Positions 50,272 through 60,171 of a stretch of 64,000 bases of DNA are shown here, one piece after another (within the stretch, counting starts at the first letter, position 1; each line of letters starts with the position of its first letter). Source of the DNA: Komagataella phaffii GS115 (Eukaryota > Ascomycota > Pichiomycetes > Pichiales > Pichiaceae); contig NC_012966.1 in assembly GCF_000027005.1 (NCBI RefSeq), positions 1 through 64,000 of the forward strand, read 5' to 3'. The translations under genes and the position numbers were made by a program. The notes beneath the pieces are model-generated. The model searched no databases. It had not been told where the DNA came from and saw only the letters and a list, made by a program, of their open reading frames with translations.

Positions 50272-53200
50272 ATGGAGGAGTCAATTCCTACGCCACCACT
50301 GGAAGAAATGGAGGTTTCTGGCATGGACTCAAGTGCTAGTCAGTCTCCTAATCCGGTTGATGTGATCCAACATGACTCCAGCAATTTCGAAGCGGTCAAG
50401 GAGCATGTTCTTCCGCCAGTCCCACCTGACTATGAGGTTGAGTTTGAAGGCTATTTCACCTGGAATATACAGGACTGGAGGAAACTGTCTGATTCCAAGA
50501 TTGTAAGCCCCCGATTTGTGCTAGGAAATTACAAATGGAACCTGCTAATATTTCTCAAGAGAGCTAATAATGGCACCAATATTGGAATCTACCTGGAACC
50601 TCACCCCCTTGATGACGATCAAGAGCAGGACCCGAATTGGTACGTTTGCGCTCAGTTTGCAATTGATTTGTGGAACCCCGAGTACCCTTATATACACAAA
50701 TCGAATGCTTCTTACCACAGATTCAACCAAGATGTGACCGATTGGGGATTTAGCACCTTCCTTGAACTTAGAAATTTACATCGTGCTAGCAAGTCATATG
50801 ATAAGCCGTTTTTATTCGATAATAAGCTCAATATCACAGTCTATGTGAGAGTAATCAAAGACCACACCGGAGTTCTGTGGCATAGTTTTGTGAATTATGA
50901 TAGTAAGAAGGAAACTGGCTTGGTGGGCTTGAATAACCAAGGAGCTACTTGTTATTTGAACTCACTTCTACAGTCATACTATTTTACAAATATCTTCCGT
51001 AAAAAAGTTTATGCTATTCCAACGGATGATGAGGCAAAGAACGAGCAAATCAGTGAAGAGACCATCAGTGTTTCTCTAGCGCTACAACGAGTCTTCTATC
51101 AGCTTCAAAAATCAAACCTTCCAGTTGACACAACCGAACTAACCAGGTCGTTTGGATGGGATACTAATGAAGCTTTCATTCAAAACGATGTTCAGGAAAT
51201 GAATCGTCTTTTAATGGAAAAATTAGAGAATAAAATGAAGGGGACTTCCATTGAAGGATGTTTGAATGATATTTTCGTTGGCAAGATGAAAAGTTTTATT
51301 CGATGCATTCACGTCGACTATGAGAGTAGCAGGATAGAAGATTTTTGGGATATACAGTTGAACGTCAAGAACATGGGTTCTTTACAAAACTCTTTTGAGA
51401 ACTACATTGAACTGGAGACGTTGAGCGGCGAAAATAAATACGACGCCTCTGGTTTTGGCCTTCAGGACGCCGAGAAAGGTGTTGTATTTGAAAGCTTCCC
51501 ACCAGTTTTGCATTTGCAATTAAAAAGATTCGAATACGACTTTGTCTACGATCAGTTAGTTAAAATAAACGATCGCCACTCCTTCCCTGATGAAATTGAC
51601 CTCAAGCCGTATTTGGATAGTGCTGGTGATGCTTATGATGAGGATTGGGTCTATTCTTTACATGGTGTACTTGTTCACACAGGAGATATTTCTACGGGCC
51701 ACTACTACGCTATGATTAAGCCAAGTATTGAAAACACCTGGTACAGATTTGATGATGACAAAGTCTGGAAAGTAACTAGGAGCCAGGTGTTTGACGAAAA
51801 TTTTGGCTTTGACGAGCTTCAGCCGGATGTGGTTAGATCAATGACTAGATCTCAGTTTTTGGATTACCAACAGAAACGTCATACGTCTGCATATATGCTT
51901 GTCTACATTAGGAAGAGCCAAGAGAAAGCAGTTCTAGAACCAGTGACAGACGCAGACGTTCCATCGCACATTCCTGAGCAGATCCACAAAGAATTAGAGG
52001 AGCGTGACCTTTTGGAAAAAGAAAGAAGGGAGATGCACTTGTATGAGCATCTGAAGATTATCACCAACCAGACATTCTCCAAGTATGAGGGCTTTGATTT
52101 GACCCCGAATGTTTCGGACTTGAACTATTATGCTAGTGACTTGTTTGACGAAGAATCTTACCCACTAGACGTTAAGCTACTGAAAACCGAACCTTTGTCG
52201 AAGTTATATGATCTGGTATCAGATTCTTTGGGAGGAGTGGATCCCAGACATTTTAGATTCTGGCATGTATCCACGCGACGAAATTATACAGCAAGACCTG
52301 ATGGTCCGGTTCCACTGACTTATGATACTTCTAAAATACCAATTGGCGAGGTATTTAAACTGAATTCTGGTAAGAAGCTAGTTCAACAGACATTCTTGTT
52401 TGTGGAAGAAGTCGGCAAAGAGCTTAATTTTGTCTCCAAGAAACTTCTGGAACTAAATAAGCAAAACCCAAAGCTTGATTCTGAGATCAATTCCAACAAC
52501 AAGTTTGAAATTCTCAAGCAAAGGTATTCTCAGATCCCTAGTGATACTTTTCCTCCTTTTCATAGCTGCGACCAAGATTCGATTCTTTTATTTCTGAAGT
52601 ACTTTGACCCCAAGTCCCAAAATTTGCAAGGTTTGACTCATGTCGTCGTGAACAAGGATGCCAAGGTGTCTACATTGACCAAATCTGTCAATTATTTTAT
52701 GGGATTTGATTTAGAGACTCCGTTAAACTTTTACGAAGAAATTGAGCCGAAATCTATTGAACCAATCATCCTTGAAATTTCGTTTGCTGAGTCAGAGCTA
52801 TTGAATGGAGATATCATTTGTTTCACGCGGGCCGACACCGAATCTGATGGATCAATCAAGGAGAATATAGATGGTTATGGATCTGTTATTACCTACTACA
52901 ACTTTTTGGAATCTAGAATTCATCTGTTTGTGAGACCGGCTCTACTGGATTCCTACTTGAACGAAGAGGATGAGAAAAATTTGGAGTCCAAGACATTCCA
53001 TGTATGGGTTCCCTCTCAAATTCCTTATGACTGTCTTGTTGCCAGATTTGCAAAAGAAATCAAAACTGATCCCGACTATTTACGCCTGTATGGAGTGAAC
53101 CATGATGATACTAGAATCGCTATCCATAGGAACACACGGTTGCGTGACATCCTTCCTCGAAGCGTCAAACCGTCTCAAACAATTACCTTTGAGTATGAGA

Positions 53201-53898
53201 TTTTAGATATCACTTTGGCGGAATTTGAAAGTTTGGTCCCAATCGAGGTTTATTGGTTCAACAATTCAGTTCTCCACCTACAAAAGTATGAGCTTTTAAT
53301 ATCCAAACAGGAATCTATATTTGATTTGCTGGGCAAGCTACAGTACAAGATCGGCTTCAACGATGAAGTTCGGGAGGGTATTCTTGCATGGACTTCTGTT
53401 GATCACAAGTTCGGAACCTTAGTCGCTGACGAAAATATAGTTAGTTTGGTTCTGCGAGAGAGTACCAACCATATATTCGTTGGCTCCTTTCCTCATCTCA
53501 AAAAGATCCTCACCACAACCGACGAGAACCAAGTTTTGGAACTTGATGACGTTGAGATCATCAGAGGGGATATCAGGGAGGTTCCTGTGTTCCAATTTAG
53601 GAATGAAATTCATCGTAAACATGGCGCGCCTTTCATCTTTGATGTTAGAAGAAATGAGAGATTCAAAGATACTAAGAATAGATTTCAACGACTGTTGGGA
53701 TTAGGAGACAAAGAATTTACGAAGACAGAGCTTGTAATAGTCTCTAATTCCATAGACCAACAGATACGTTATGTGACGGATGAATCACTCTTACTTTATG
53801 ATGAACTGGCAGAACATGAACAACTTGCCATTGACACACCACCAAGGGCTGTCAGACGTCCAACTATCCAAGAACGAGCGCTATTCATTAAAGATTAG
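50272..53898 (+). CDS. UBP15: Ubiquitin-specific protease, UBP15/USP7 type
   Basis: The 1208-residue protein starts at the first ATG (50272). An N-terminal MATH/TRAF-like domain (about 55-205: FTWNIQDWRKLSDSKIVSPRFVLG) is followed by the USP catalytic domain. The catalytic cysteine is C227 in GLNNQGATCYLNSLLQ and the catalytic histidine is near H477 in HTGDISTGHYYAMIK. The C-terminal 650 residues contain the ubiquitin-like repeats of the USP7 family. Length and order match S. cerevisiae Ubp15 (1230). It removes ubiquitin from substrates and is linked to peroxisome biogenesis and cell-cycle entry in S. cerevisiae. It is probably cytosolic and peroxisome-associated. Confidence 0.95.
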   Translation: MEESIPTPPLEEMEVSGMDSSASQSPNPVDVIQHDSSNFEAVKEHVLPPVPPDYEVEFEGYFTWNIQDWRKLSDSKIVSPRFVLGNYKWNLLIFLKRANNGTNIGIYLEPHPLDDDQEQDPNWYVCAQFAIDLWNPEYPYIHKSNASYHRFNQDVTDWGFSTFLELRNLHRASKSYDKPFLFDNKLNITVYVRVIKDHTGVLWHSFVNYDSKKETGLVGLNNQGATCYLNSLLQSYYFTNIFRKKVYAIPTDDEAKNEQISEETISVSLALQRVFYQLQKSNLPVDTTELTRSFGWDTNEAFIQNDVQEMNRLLMEKLENKMKGTSIEGCLNDIFVGKMKSFIRCIHVDYESSRIEDFWDIQLNVKNMGSLQNSFENYIELETLSGENKYDASGFGLQDAEKGVVFESFPPVLHLQLKRFEYDFVYDQLVKINDRHSFPDEIDLKPYLDSAGDAYDEDWVYSLHGVLVHTGDISTGHYYAMIKPSIENTWYRFDDDKVWKVTRSQVFDENFGFDELQPDVVRSMTRSQFLDYQQKRHTSAYMLVYIRKSQEKAVLEPVTDADVPSHIPEQIHKELEERDLLEKERREMHLYEHLKIITNQTFSKYEGFDLTPNVSDLNYYASDLFDEESYPLDVKLLKTEPLSKLYDLVSDSLGGVDPRHFRFWHVSTRRNYTARPDGPVPLTYDTSKIPIGEVFKLNSGKKLVQQTFLFVEEVGKELNFVSKKLLELNKQNPKLDSEINSNNKFEILKQRYSQIPSDTFPPFHSCDQDSILLFLKYFDPKSQNLQGLTHVVVNKDAKVSTLTKSVNYFMGFDLETPLNFYEEIEPKSIEPIILEISFAESELLNGDIICFTRADTESDGSIKENIDGYGSVITYYNFLESRIHLFVRPALLDSYLNEEDEKNLESKTFHVWVPSQIPYDCLVARFAKEIKTDPDYLRLYGVNHDDTRIAIHRNTRLRDILPRSVKPSQTITFEYEILDITLAEFESLVPIEVYWFNNSVLHLQKYELLISKQESIFDLLGKLQYKIGFNDEVREGILAWTSVDHKFGTLVADENIVSLVLRESTNHIFVGSFPHLKKILTTTDENQVLELDDVEIIRGDIREVPVFQFRNEIHRKHGAPFIFDVRRNERFKDTKNRFQRLLGLGDKEFTKTELVIVSNSIDQQIRYVTDESLLLYDELAEHEQLAIDTPPRAVRRPTIQERALFIKD

Positions 53899-53971
53899 GG
53901 TCTCTCTGATCTCCCGAAATGAAAGGGTGTATTACATACAAATCTGTGAATGTAGTACAATGGAATCATAA

Positions 53972-54865
53972 TCAAATTTGGGCAGTAGCCTTCTCGTAGT
54001 CCCGCCTGCGCAACTCAGTGCTACTCAATTTGTCACTAAAGCTCGTCTTATCCGAACCACCAAGAACGTTCACAACAAAGACCTCTAACGCGGGGAGGTT
54101 CTTCTCTCGACGAACCTTATTGACATATTCTCCTCCGGAGCTTGTTTCTTCACTAACGACGAGTCCCTCAATTTCTCTTACCGTAGCTGTTGGCCCACAA
54201 ACATCATTGATTTCATGTATAGCCACTGGAAGACCGGGATATGCAAAATCCAAAAACCTAAGAATTTTCTCCTTGCGTTCTATGAAAGATTCCAGATAAT
54301 CTTTGTATTTTTTATTCTTCAGCATTGCTTCCCCTGTAACTCCTACAATTAGTTCATCTCTTGACAGAAAGGCACTAATGCCTAGCAAAATCTTGTGACC
54401 ATCGTGAAGATGGTCAAAAGTCCCTCCAACTGCAACGACTCTGAACTGCTCAGCATTGAAGTCGTTTGCAGATGACTCATTAGTATATTCAGTTGTGCTA
54501 GTGTCGCTGGGGTTAAAACAGATGTGAACTGGTTCGACATTAGAGATATTGTTCAATTGCAGTTGATGAGGGATGTTGTCGCCGTCAGCAATGTAAATTT
54601 GGGACCATTGTTTATGTGGATCTTTGAACACCCACTTAGCAAACCCTACTTGTATATCTACGTCTAGCCCATATGAGTTTCTCGTAGCTTCATACAAGTG
54701 TTGTAGTACAATGTTTACCTTATGCGCACTTGCTATCTCAACTGTCAAAACCACATCGATATTGGGAAAGTCTCCCAGTTGACTAACTTTACAAATGAAC
54801 TGCGTGTAGAGACCTTGCACTAATATTTTCTCCGATACAACAATCAAACATGAATGAGAACGCAT
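53972..54865 (-). CDS. CAB4: Phosphopantetheine adenylyltransferase
   Basis: The 297-residue protein has an N-terminal extension of about 140 residues and a nucleotidyltransferase domain starting VVAVGGTFDHLHDGHKILL. This holds the HxGH-type motif (HDGH) that binds ATP. SEETSSGGEYVNKVRREKNLP and the later SSTELRRR (the ISSTxLR-type loop) are further signatures of eukaryotic PPAT. It makes dephospho-CoA from 4'-phosphopantetheine in the CoA pathway. It converges on UBP15 with a 73-bp gap and diverges from DAD1. Confidence 0.93.
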   Translation of the reverse strand: MRSHSCLIVVSEKILVQGLYTQFICKVSQLGDFPNIDVVLTVEIASAHKVNIVLQHLYEATRNSYGLDVDIQVGFAKWVFKDPHKQWSQIYIADGDNIPHQLQLNNISNVEPVHICFNPSDTSTTEYTNESSANDFNAEQFRVVAVGGTFDHLHDGHKILLGISAFLSRDELIVGVTGEAMLKNKKYKDYLESFIERKEKILRFLDFAYPGLPVAIHEINDVCGPTATVREIEGLVVSEETSSGGEYVNKVRREKNLPALEVFVVNVLGGSDKTSFSDKLSSTELRRRDYEKATAQI

Positions 54866-55214
54866 TTGTTAAGGATCTGGTTACGTTTTCAAGAAGGGTG
54901 TTGGATGGTTCCCCAAACATCGAAATAATTAGGCATCGGAGGTTTGAGGAATCTCGCGATGTCCTCAATTGATGGATGGGTGGGTAGGCAACCTTCCACT
55001 GAGATCAGATCATGGATTTTATTGATAAGTCCCGAATTTCGGTTCATTTGTAGCAGTTGTTAGAGTTTGGTTTGTTTCCAGAATTTTGAGCCTGGCTTTA
55101 CTTTGATTTCGGATAGCTAGCCCATCCCAGGTATAGTGGAGTCGCGTCTTTATTCCTTCGTGACATTTCTAATATTTACATCTCTCTTTTCCCATACACC
55201 CTGCTGCGTCATTA
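54866..55214. promoter_or_regulatory. Divergent CAB4-DAD1 promoter
   Basis: This 349-bp interval lies between two divergently transcribed genes. I recognise no specific binding site; it is an ordinary housekeeping bidirectional promoter. Confidence 0.5.
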
Positions 55215-55499
55215 ATGTCTTCCAAACCTAATAATAAATCGTCATCCTACTTTGAAAAGCAACGAGATGCTTTGGTTGCAGAAATATCAGTTTCCATGGA
55301 TACTCTTTTGAATAACGTCAACACCCTGAATAGATCGTTGGAAGGTGCTATAGCTGTGGGGAAGGAATTTGATAACGTTGCGGCCATATGGAACAATTTT
55401 TATGACGGAATGGACCAGACGGATAGATTGTTCCAAAAGAATTCCAGATTATCACCCGAGCAAGATTTTGAAACTCCACCAGTAGATTCATCAAGGTGA
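55215..55499 (+). CDS. DAD1: DASH/Dam1 complex subunit DAD1
   Basis: The protein has 94 residues, the same length as S. cerevisiae Dad1. YFEKQRDALVAEISVSMDTLLNNVNTLNRSLEG followed by IAVGKEFDNVAAIWNNFYDG matches the Dad1 family pattern (FxxQRxxLxxEI...LNxLNxSLE...VGxEFxxVxxLW). It is one of ten subunits of the ring that couples kinetochores to microtubules. The C-terminus is a short polar tail. Confidence 0.92.
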   Translation: MSSKPNNKSSSYFEKQRDALVAEISVSMDTLLNNVNTLNRSLEGAIAVGKEFDNVAAIWNNFYDGMDQTDRLFQKNSRLSPEQDFETPPVDSSR

Positions 55500-55806
55500 T
55501 TCTGGTCTGGACACAGACTTCAGTTTTGAAGGGCAGAAGAATTCTCGGCTGTTGGATTCATTTACATCAGTAATTGAGACTATGTTTGACATTAAATACT
55601 TGATGTTGACGTCAGTTTGTTTCCTGAGCAGAAATTTTTGCAGACAACTATTTATACTTCAACTGACTTACGCACCACTTGAAATCTGATAAGAACAGAT
55701 TGATTTCTCTTCCTCGCATAGCTTACTTCTTTGGCAACCAGAAGGCTGAAAGTTCAAAGGAAATGGCTAGTTCTTTGTATTATTATGTATTATACAGCGT
55801 ATTATG
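55500..55806. other. Convergent DAD1-KCS1 spacer
   Basis: A 307-bp region between converging 3' ends. No gene is seen; an open frame crossing it (55731-55970) is antisense to KCS1. Confidence 0.55.
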
Positions 55807-57595
55807 TTAGTCCGAAACGTCTTCCAATAATGGTTCAAACTTTAGTTCTTGATCCAAATAGCTATGTTGATTTTCTGGAACCACAGAATTCATTGTCTCT
55901 GCGTCGAAAGAGTCTAACCATTGATTTGGAGAATGAAGGTGTGATTTTAGAATCTCAGAATTGGATTTGATGACAGACAGAGCATGTTCGTGATCGACAA
56001 AATTGATATTGGTAAGCAGTTCAAAGATCTTGATAAAATAGTAAATCAATGCCTCCAGACCACGGAGATAACCGTCATCAACCCTGTTATGATGAACAGG
56101 TGGGAAGTTTGTGGTGGGAGGATGAGGGTCCTCACCTGTAACGCATTGTGCAAAATCAATAATCTTGACAAGTATCTGACTTTCTTCCAGTGTATCTCTA
56201 CTGGCATCATACATCAACAACAAGGATGAACCGTACATCCTATAATTTACCAACTTGGAAAATTCCTGCTTCAGCTTCTCAATCTCTTTGATCAAAGACG
56301 GAATGTGCCTGACCACACTATAAGAGGTCTTCCCATCATAGAGAAATCTACATAGGCACCTTGCAAATTGTTCTCCTTCTTTTACTCGTCGCCCAAAGTA
56401 TTTGTCTCGGTACAAAAAGCTATCAGATGATCTATCCCACACTTTCATTCCGCATATCCGCACACCCAATCTCCTACTGGTGGTCTTTTGGCATTTTCGA
56501 CGTTGAGAGATACGTTTTGAAACACTGGCCTCTATGCCATATTGTCTCGTACCCATCTTCAAATCAAGAACACATGGCCTTTTCATTTCGTTGGTTAGAT
56601 CTTCTAGTAGAAGAAACTGCTCTAGTTTAGTGTGTATTCTGGGACGATCATGATCCATGGCAAATATGGAGTCACTGTTTGACCTATCCACCTTGTGAGA
56701 AGCTTGAATGGTTTCATCAAACCCATCACTAGGGGTAGGAGAGGGAGGGATGGATGACTCATCAATAGTGGTAGATGATCGAAACATTTCTGGAAATGTG
56801 GAAACGTTGGACTGTGCAGAGTGGCTGAGACGGGGTGGGTGAGATGATGAACATGATTGAGCTTGACAATGGTTCGATTTCCGTCGATAAGAAAGTTTGC
56901 GGCGATGAATGCTATGTGTTGCTGGCTGACAATGATCTCTAAAAGGGCCAAAAACTTCCTTCAAAACCAGTTCCTGGAGTTTTTTATTAACTGTAGTGGT
57001 ACCAATGCTGTTACTTGTGAGAGGGAAAGAATGGAGGGGGAGAAATTGATATAGAGTCCTCAGAAGATGCGAAATTAGTGGCAGAATAGTGTCCTAGAAA
57101 CTCTTTGGGAATGATGTGCTTGTTATCGTCTAGCAAGACTTCAGGAGCAACGAGAGGATCAGCATCCACCTGGGATGTAGATCTTTTTACGGACACGTCG
57201 TAATTTTCTTCCAAAACGGTACTATAGCGTACATTCAGCACTCCAATGTACTTGGGCATGAATTCTAGTAGCTCTGGATGACGCATCTCTATGATTTCAT
57301 ACCATGTATTTTCTCTGTTTACCAAAGCTTTACAAACAGCCCTGTGCGAGAATTTGAAGATGGCCGTGTGCCCACCCACTTTATTCTTAAAGGGAGTCAG
57401 TTCTACGGCCAAAGGAAAATTGTATACCGCTGACTCCTCTTCTTGATCATTGTGTTGAGAAACTGGTGGCTCTGAGTCCGATTGCTTGGGACTATGAAAC
57501 AAACGCAATGACTGAGCTGCTTTACGTCCAACGAGCTGACCAGATTTCTCTGTCGTATTAGCAGAAGCTTCCGCTATGCTGCTTCCTTGTTGCAT
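55807..57595 (-). CDS. KCS1: Inositol hexakisphosphate kinase, KCS1, split by a one-base frameshift
   Basis: Two adjoining frames together make one inositol polyphosphate kinase. The upstream part (57011-57595, from the ATG at 57595) has [19 protein letters not shown] and [12 protein letters not shown]. The downstream part has the catalytic [15 protein letters not shown] (PxxxDxKxG) and SSLLLMYD...KIIDFAQC. Just after the first frame's stop at 57011 the +1 frame reads [23 protein letters not shown], which is the expected Kcs1 continuation, so no protein is missing. The likeliest slip site is the G5 run at 57036-57040, though other positions nearby are possible. Kcs1 makes the 5-pyrophosphate of IP7 and acts in phosphate signalling, vacuole and telomere biology. 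A sequence error is more likely than a true pseudogene. Confidence 0.9.
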
Positions 57596-57891
57596 TTTTA
57601 TTAGGACGACTATGGGCTCATTAACAATGGATCTCTGATGGGTCAAAGACGTTGATTATAAGGAAAGAGGGAAGAAGAAGTAAGTCCGTTTATTAGTAGC
57701 CTTCTCAATAATTCGCGACAATCAACGTGCAGCGGAGATGGCATGTAATATCAAAGATCTGGCTGGGCGGGTAATCTAACGATGAGGATGGATCCCTTTA
57801 GGAATAATAGATAAAGCGGAGAGATTGCGCAGAAGGTGCTTTTATTAAGGGGGGTAGAAAAAAAAGTTAAGAATAGAAAAAGGTTCCCTAA

Positions 57892-59430
57892 TTAGACTGA
57901 CTTTTCAGCCAAGGAATCAGAACTGGCACTTTCCGAAGATGTCGCAATAGGAACGTTGTTCTTCTTGGACCTGGTGACCCTTTTGAACACCAAAAACAAT
58001 GCGCCAAGGACCAACATTGTACCGATGGTTACACCTGCACCAATTCCACCTGCAGCGGCATTGGAAAGCTTGGAGTGATGGCTATCCTGGATGTCCAAAG
58101 ACGAGTAATCACCGGACAGGATACTTTCAAGGTCAACCCCGTTACTTTGAAGTTCTTTTGCAGCCTTATAAGTAGAAGAGTAGGGAACACACACCGATGG
58201 ATATTTGGAAGATTGCTCCACGCCTGCATTACATCTGTCACACCAATCGCTCAAAGTTAAGATGGAATACTGCTTGATGTTCTCGGAGAAATCGTCCCAT
58301 GACATCATTGTATCTTCAGATCCAAAGATTGGGTATACAGTAAACTGATCCCAGGAATCAGTTCCATTTTTGAAAGAAAATTGCACGAAGTAGTTATCGG
58401 ATGTGTCCTGCATCAGATCAAATATGTAGGTGGCTCCGTAGTCTGGCATTCCAGTAAAGTTGGCAGATAGTTTGTCCAATTGAAGCAAACCATTCAATTG
58501 AAACATTGTATTGAAAGAGCCTGTGAAGTAGTTTATCAGAGGAGATTGTGCCTCCTTGGTAGTGTTTAGGTATGTCCAAACACCTCCCAAAATAGATTGG
58601 CCTCCAATAGAAATGTCTCCAGTTACATCTGTCTCATTGTAAGATATGAGCCATTGAAACTGGTTTGATAAAAGTCTTACTTCGTCCAGGAGAGTGATAT
58701 TCCATTGGTCATGTAAAGTGCTGTTGTGAATCCAGTTGACGTTCATGTAATCGAAAATATCCATAGCATTACCGAAATTCAAAAACGAAGTAGCAATGTC
58801 TTCCTCGGGTAGAACATCTCTCAATGACTGGTAAAAGTCAAAAGTGGTATCATTGAGGTTCTGAAACTCTTCAGTCTTATATGCAGCTGCAATTGCTGAA
58901 TCTGAGTTTGCACAGTTAACGTCACCCTTAATAATGAAATTATTGGGAGCATTGGGGTCTTGGAAATCCATCATGACGTATTGGTAGCCATTCAAAGGAT
59001 ATTCCATAACAGTCCCATTGTCCAAATCGGATTCAGTGCTTTGAATCAGCAGTTCGTTGCTCAAAGGGCCATCAGTTGCAGGAAACAATCCTTGAAGGAA
59101 AGCCATATGGGATTTGGCGATGGTACCTGAGTATGGAGCTTGTCCATAGTACTGAGAAGCTTGGTAAAATCCTTCATCGTTCAATTTTTCAATCTTATAT
59201 TCAGAGTCCACAGGTTCGTTATCGTAAGTGAGTCCATAATATCTTTCCCTGAAAAGAGCTCCATTCTTCAGTTGAGCTTCAGCTCCTAGTGGAGTTTGCT
59301 GGTTTGTGGGTTTGGCAGGTCTGTCATTGTGGCGACCAAAGATAAATGTACCGACACATTCGTAATCTTCGGCATAGGTTGAACCCAGGAGGGACAACAC
59401 AATCAATGATATGGCCCTAGGGTTTAGCAT
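57892..59430 (-). CDS. Histidine-acid-phosphatase-like type I membrane protein with altered RHG motif
   Basis: From the ATG at 59430 the protein has 512 residues. A signal peptide (MLNPRAISLIVLSLLGSTYA) leads into a lumenal or extracellular domain, followed by one membrane helix near the C-terminus (GVTIGTMLVLGALFLVF) and a basic, Ser-rich cytosolic tail. The segment FIFGRHNDRPAKP at residues 30-42 sits where histidine phosphatases carry RHGxRxxK; the glycine is replaced by asparagine (R33-H34-N35). ATYIFDLMQD resembles the late family segment that precedes the second catalytic region. Many N-glycosylation sites (NxS/T) are present. It may be an inactive or specialised cell-surface phosphatase; activity cannot be judged. 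It is not a classic secreted PHO5-type enzyme. Confidence 0.78.
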   Translation of the reverse strand: MLNPRAISLIVLSLLGSTYAEDYECVGTFIFGRHNDRPAKPTNQQTPLGAEAQLKNGALFRERYYGLTYDNEPVDSEYKIEKLNDEGFYQASQYYGQAPYSGTIAKSHMAFLQGLFPATDGPLSNELLIQSTESDLDNGTVMEYPLNGYQYVMMDFQDPNAPNNFIIKGDVNCANSDSAIAAAYKTEEFQNLNDTTFDFYQSLRDVLPEEDIATSFLNFGNAMDIFDYMNVNWIHNSTLHDQWNITLLDEVRLLSNQFQWLISYNETDVTGDISIGGQSILGGVWTYLNTTKEAQSPLINYFTGSFNTMFQLNGLLQLDKLSANFTGMPDYGATYIFDLMQDTSDNYFVQFSFKNGTDSWDQFTVYPIFGSEDTMMSWDDFSENIKQYSILTLSDWCDRCNAGVEQSSKYPSVCVPYSSTYKAAKELQSNGVDLESILSGDYSSLDIQDSHHSKLSNAAAGGIGAGVTIGTMLVLGALFLVFKRVTRSKKNNVPIATSSESASSDSLAEKSV

Positions 59431-59733
59431 GATACTTGGTACTAGGCGATTAAAACAGATTTGGGTACTAGAACGATTTATAGAGATGACAGTGACATGA
59501 CATTGAAATTTCAAGTTCCTTATCTACCAGTTTCCGCGGGTCAGACCGCGGTGAGGTGAAACTTTTCTTCTGATTGATGTGCAAAGCTTATTAAAAAAAC
59601 GATATCTAACGACAATCAGCAACGGCCATATGAGACCCTATCTATCTAATGCATATATTGCAACCCGATATACATACATTTAGTGCAACCAGCTATCTAC
59701 ATCCCTGTTCCATCCCTTCATATTATCATGTCA

Positions 59734-60096
59734 TTATTTCTGGACTACCCTTTGAGCACAATTACGTAAGCTATTCAGCTGGTCGATGCATTCACTAGTC
59801 TTGCCCTTACTTCGAATGCAAGTTTCGTAATCTTTCATTACATCTGCGCATTTATCTTGGATCTTCTGGAAAGAAGGCACATCACTTTTGATACATTTGG
59901 CTAATTCTCCTTGAAACGGAATACACTCAGTCACGTCTTTCACATTGGGGTCTGACATGCACTTGTGGTAGTTGAGGAATTGCTGAGGACAAAATTTGGC
60001 AATCTTTTTGGACACATTGTTAGTAAGTTGTCACTAAATCATAATTCACATCTATCTTACGTCATCTAGCAATAATTGATCTAATACTCCAGACAT
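59734..60096 (-). CDS. MIX14: Twin CX9C mitochondrial intermembrane-space protein MIX14/MIC14 (spliced)
   Basis: Exon 1 is 60061-60096 (12 codons, MSGVLDQLLLDD) and exon 2 is 59734-60003, together 101 residues. The join reads LLLDDIAKFCPQQFLNYHKC, which matches S. cerevisiae Mic14/Mix14 (IVIEDVVANCPQEFLQYHKC, as I remember it). The open frame alone would start at a GTG, so splicing is needed. Four CX9C motifs are visible (CPQQFLNYHKC, CIPFQGELAKC, CADVMKDYETC, CIDQLNSLRNC). Such proteins are imported and oxidised by Mia40. Mix14 supports respiratory function. It is divergent from the METTL16 gene, 75 bp away. Confidence 0.92.
60004..60060 (-). other. 57-nt spliceosomal intron of MIX14
   Basis: On the minus strand the intron begins GTAAGA, carries a perfect TACTAAC branch point (complement at 60019-60025) and ends AAAAAG. 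Removing it joins exons in frame and restores a protein that matches the family from its first residues. Confidence 0.92.
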
Positions 60097-60171
60097 TGGT
60101 ACTTTATTTGTCCGCTTGTGAACTGAATTAGCAACTAACTTGCAGGCAATTTTTCAGTTTTCTCAAGCAAT

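Noticed and set aside
56990..57040. An intron as the explanation for the KCS1 frame break
   Set aside because: The two frames abut and no GT...TACTAAC...AG set is present at the junction; a one-base indel suffices.
57011..57595. Treating the N-terminal KCS1 frame as its own gene
   Set aside because: It holds only the first part of the inositol polyphosphate kinase, and the missing continuation is directly adjacent in the +1 frame.
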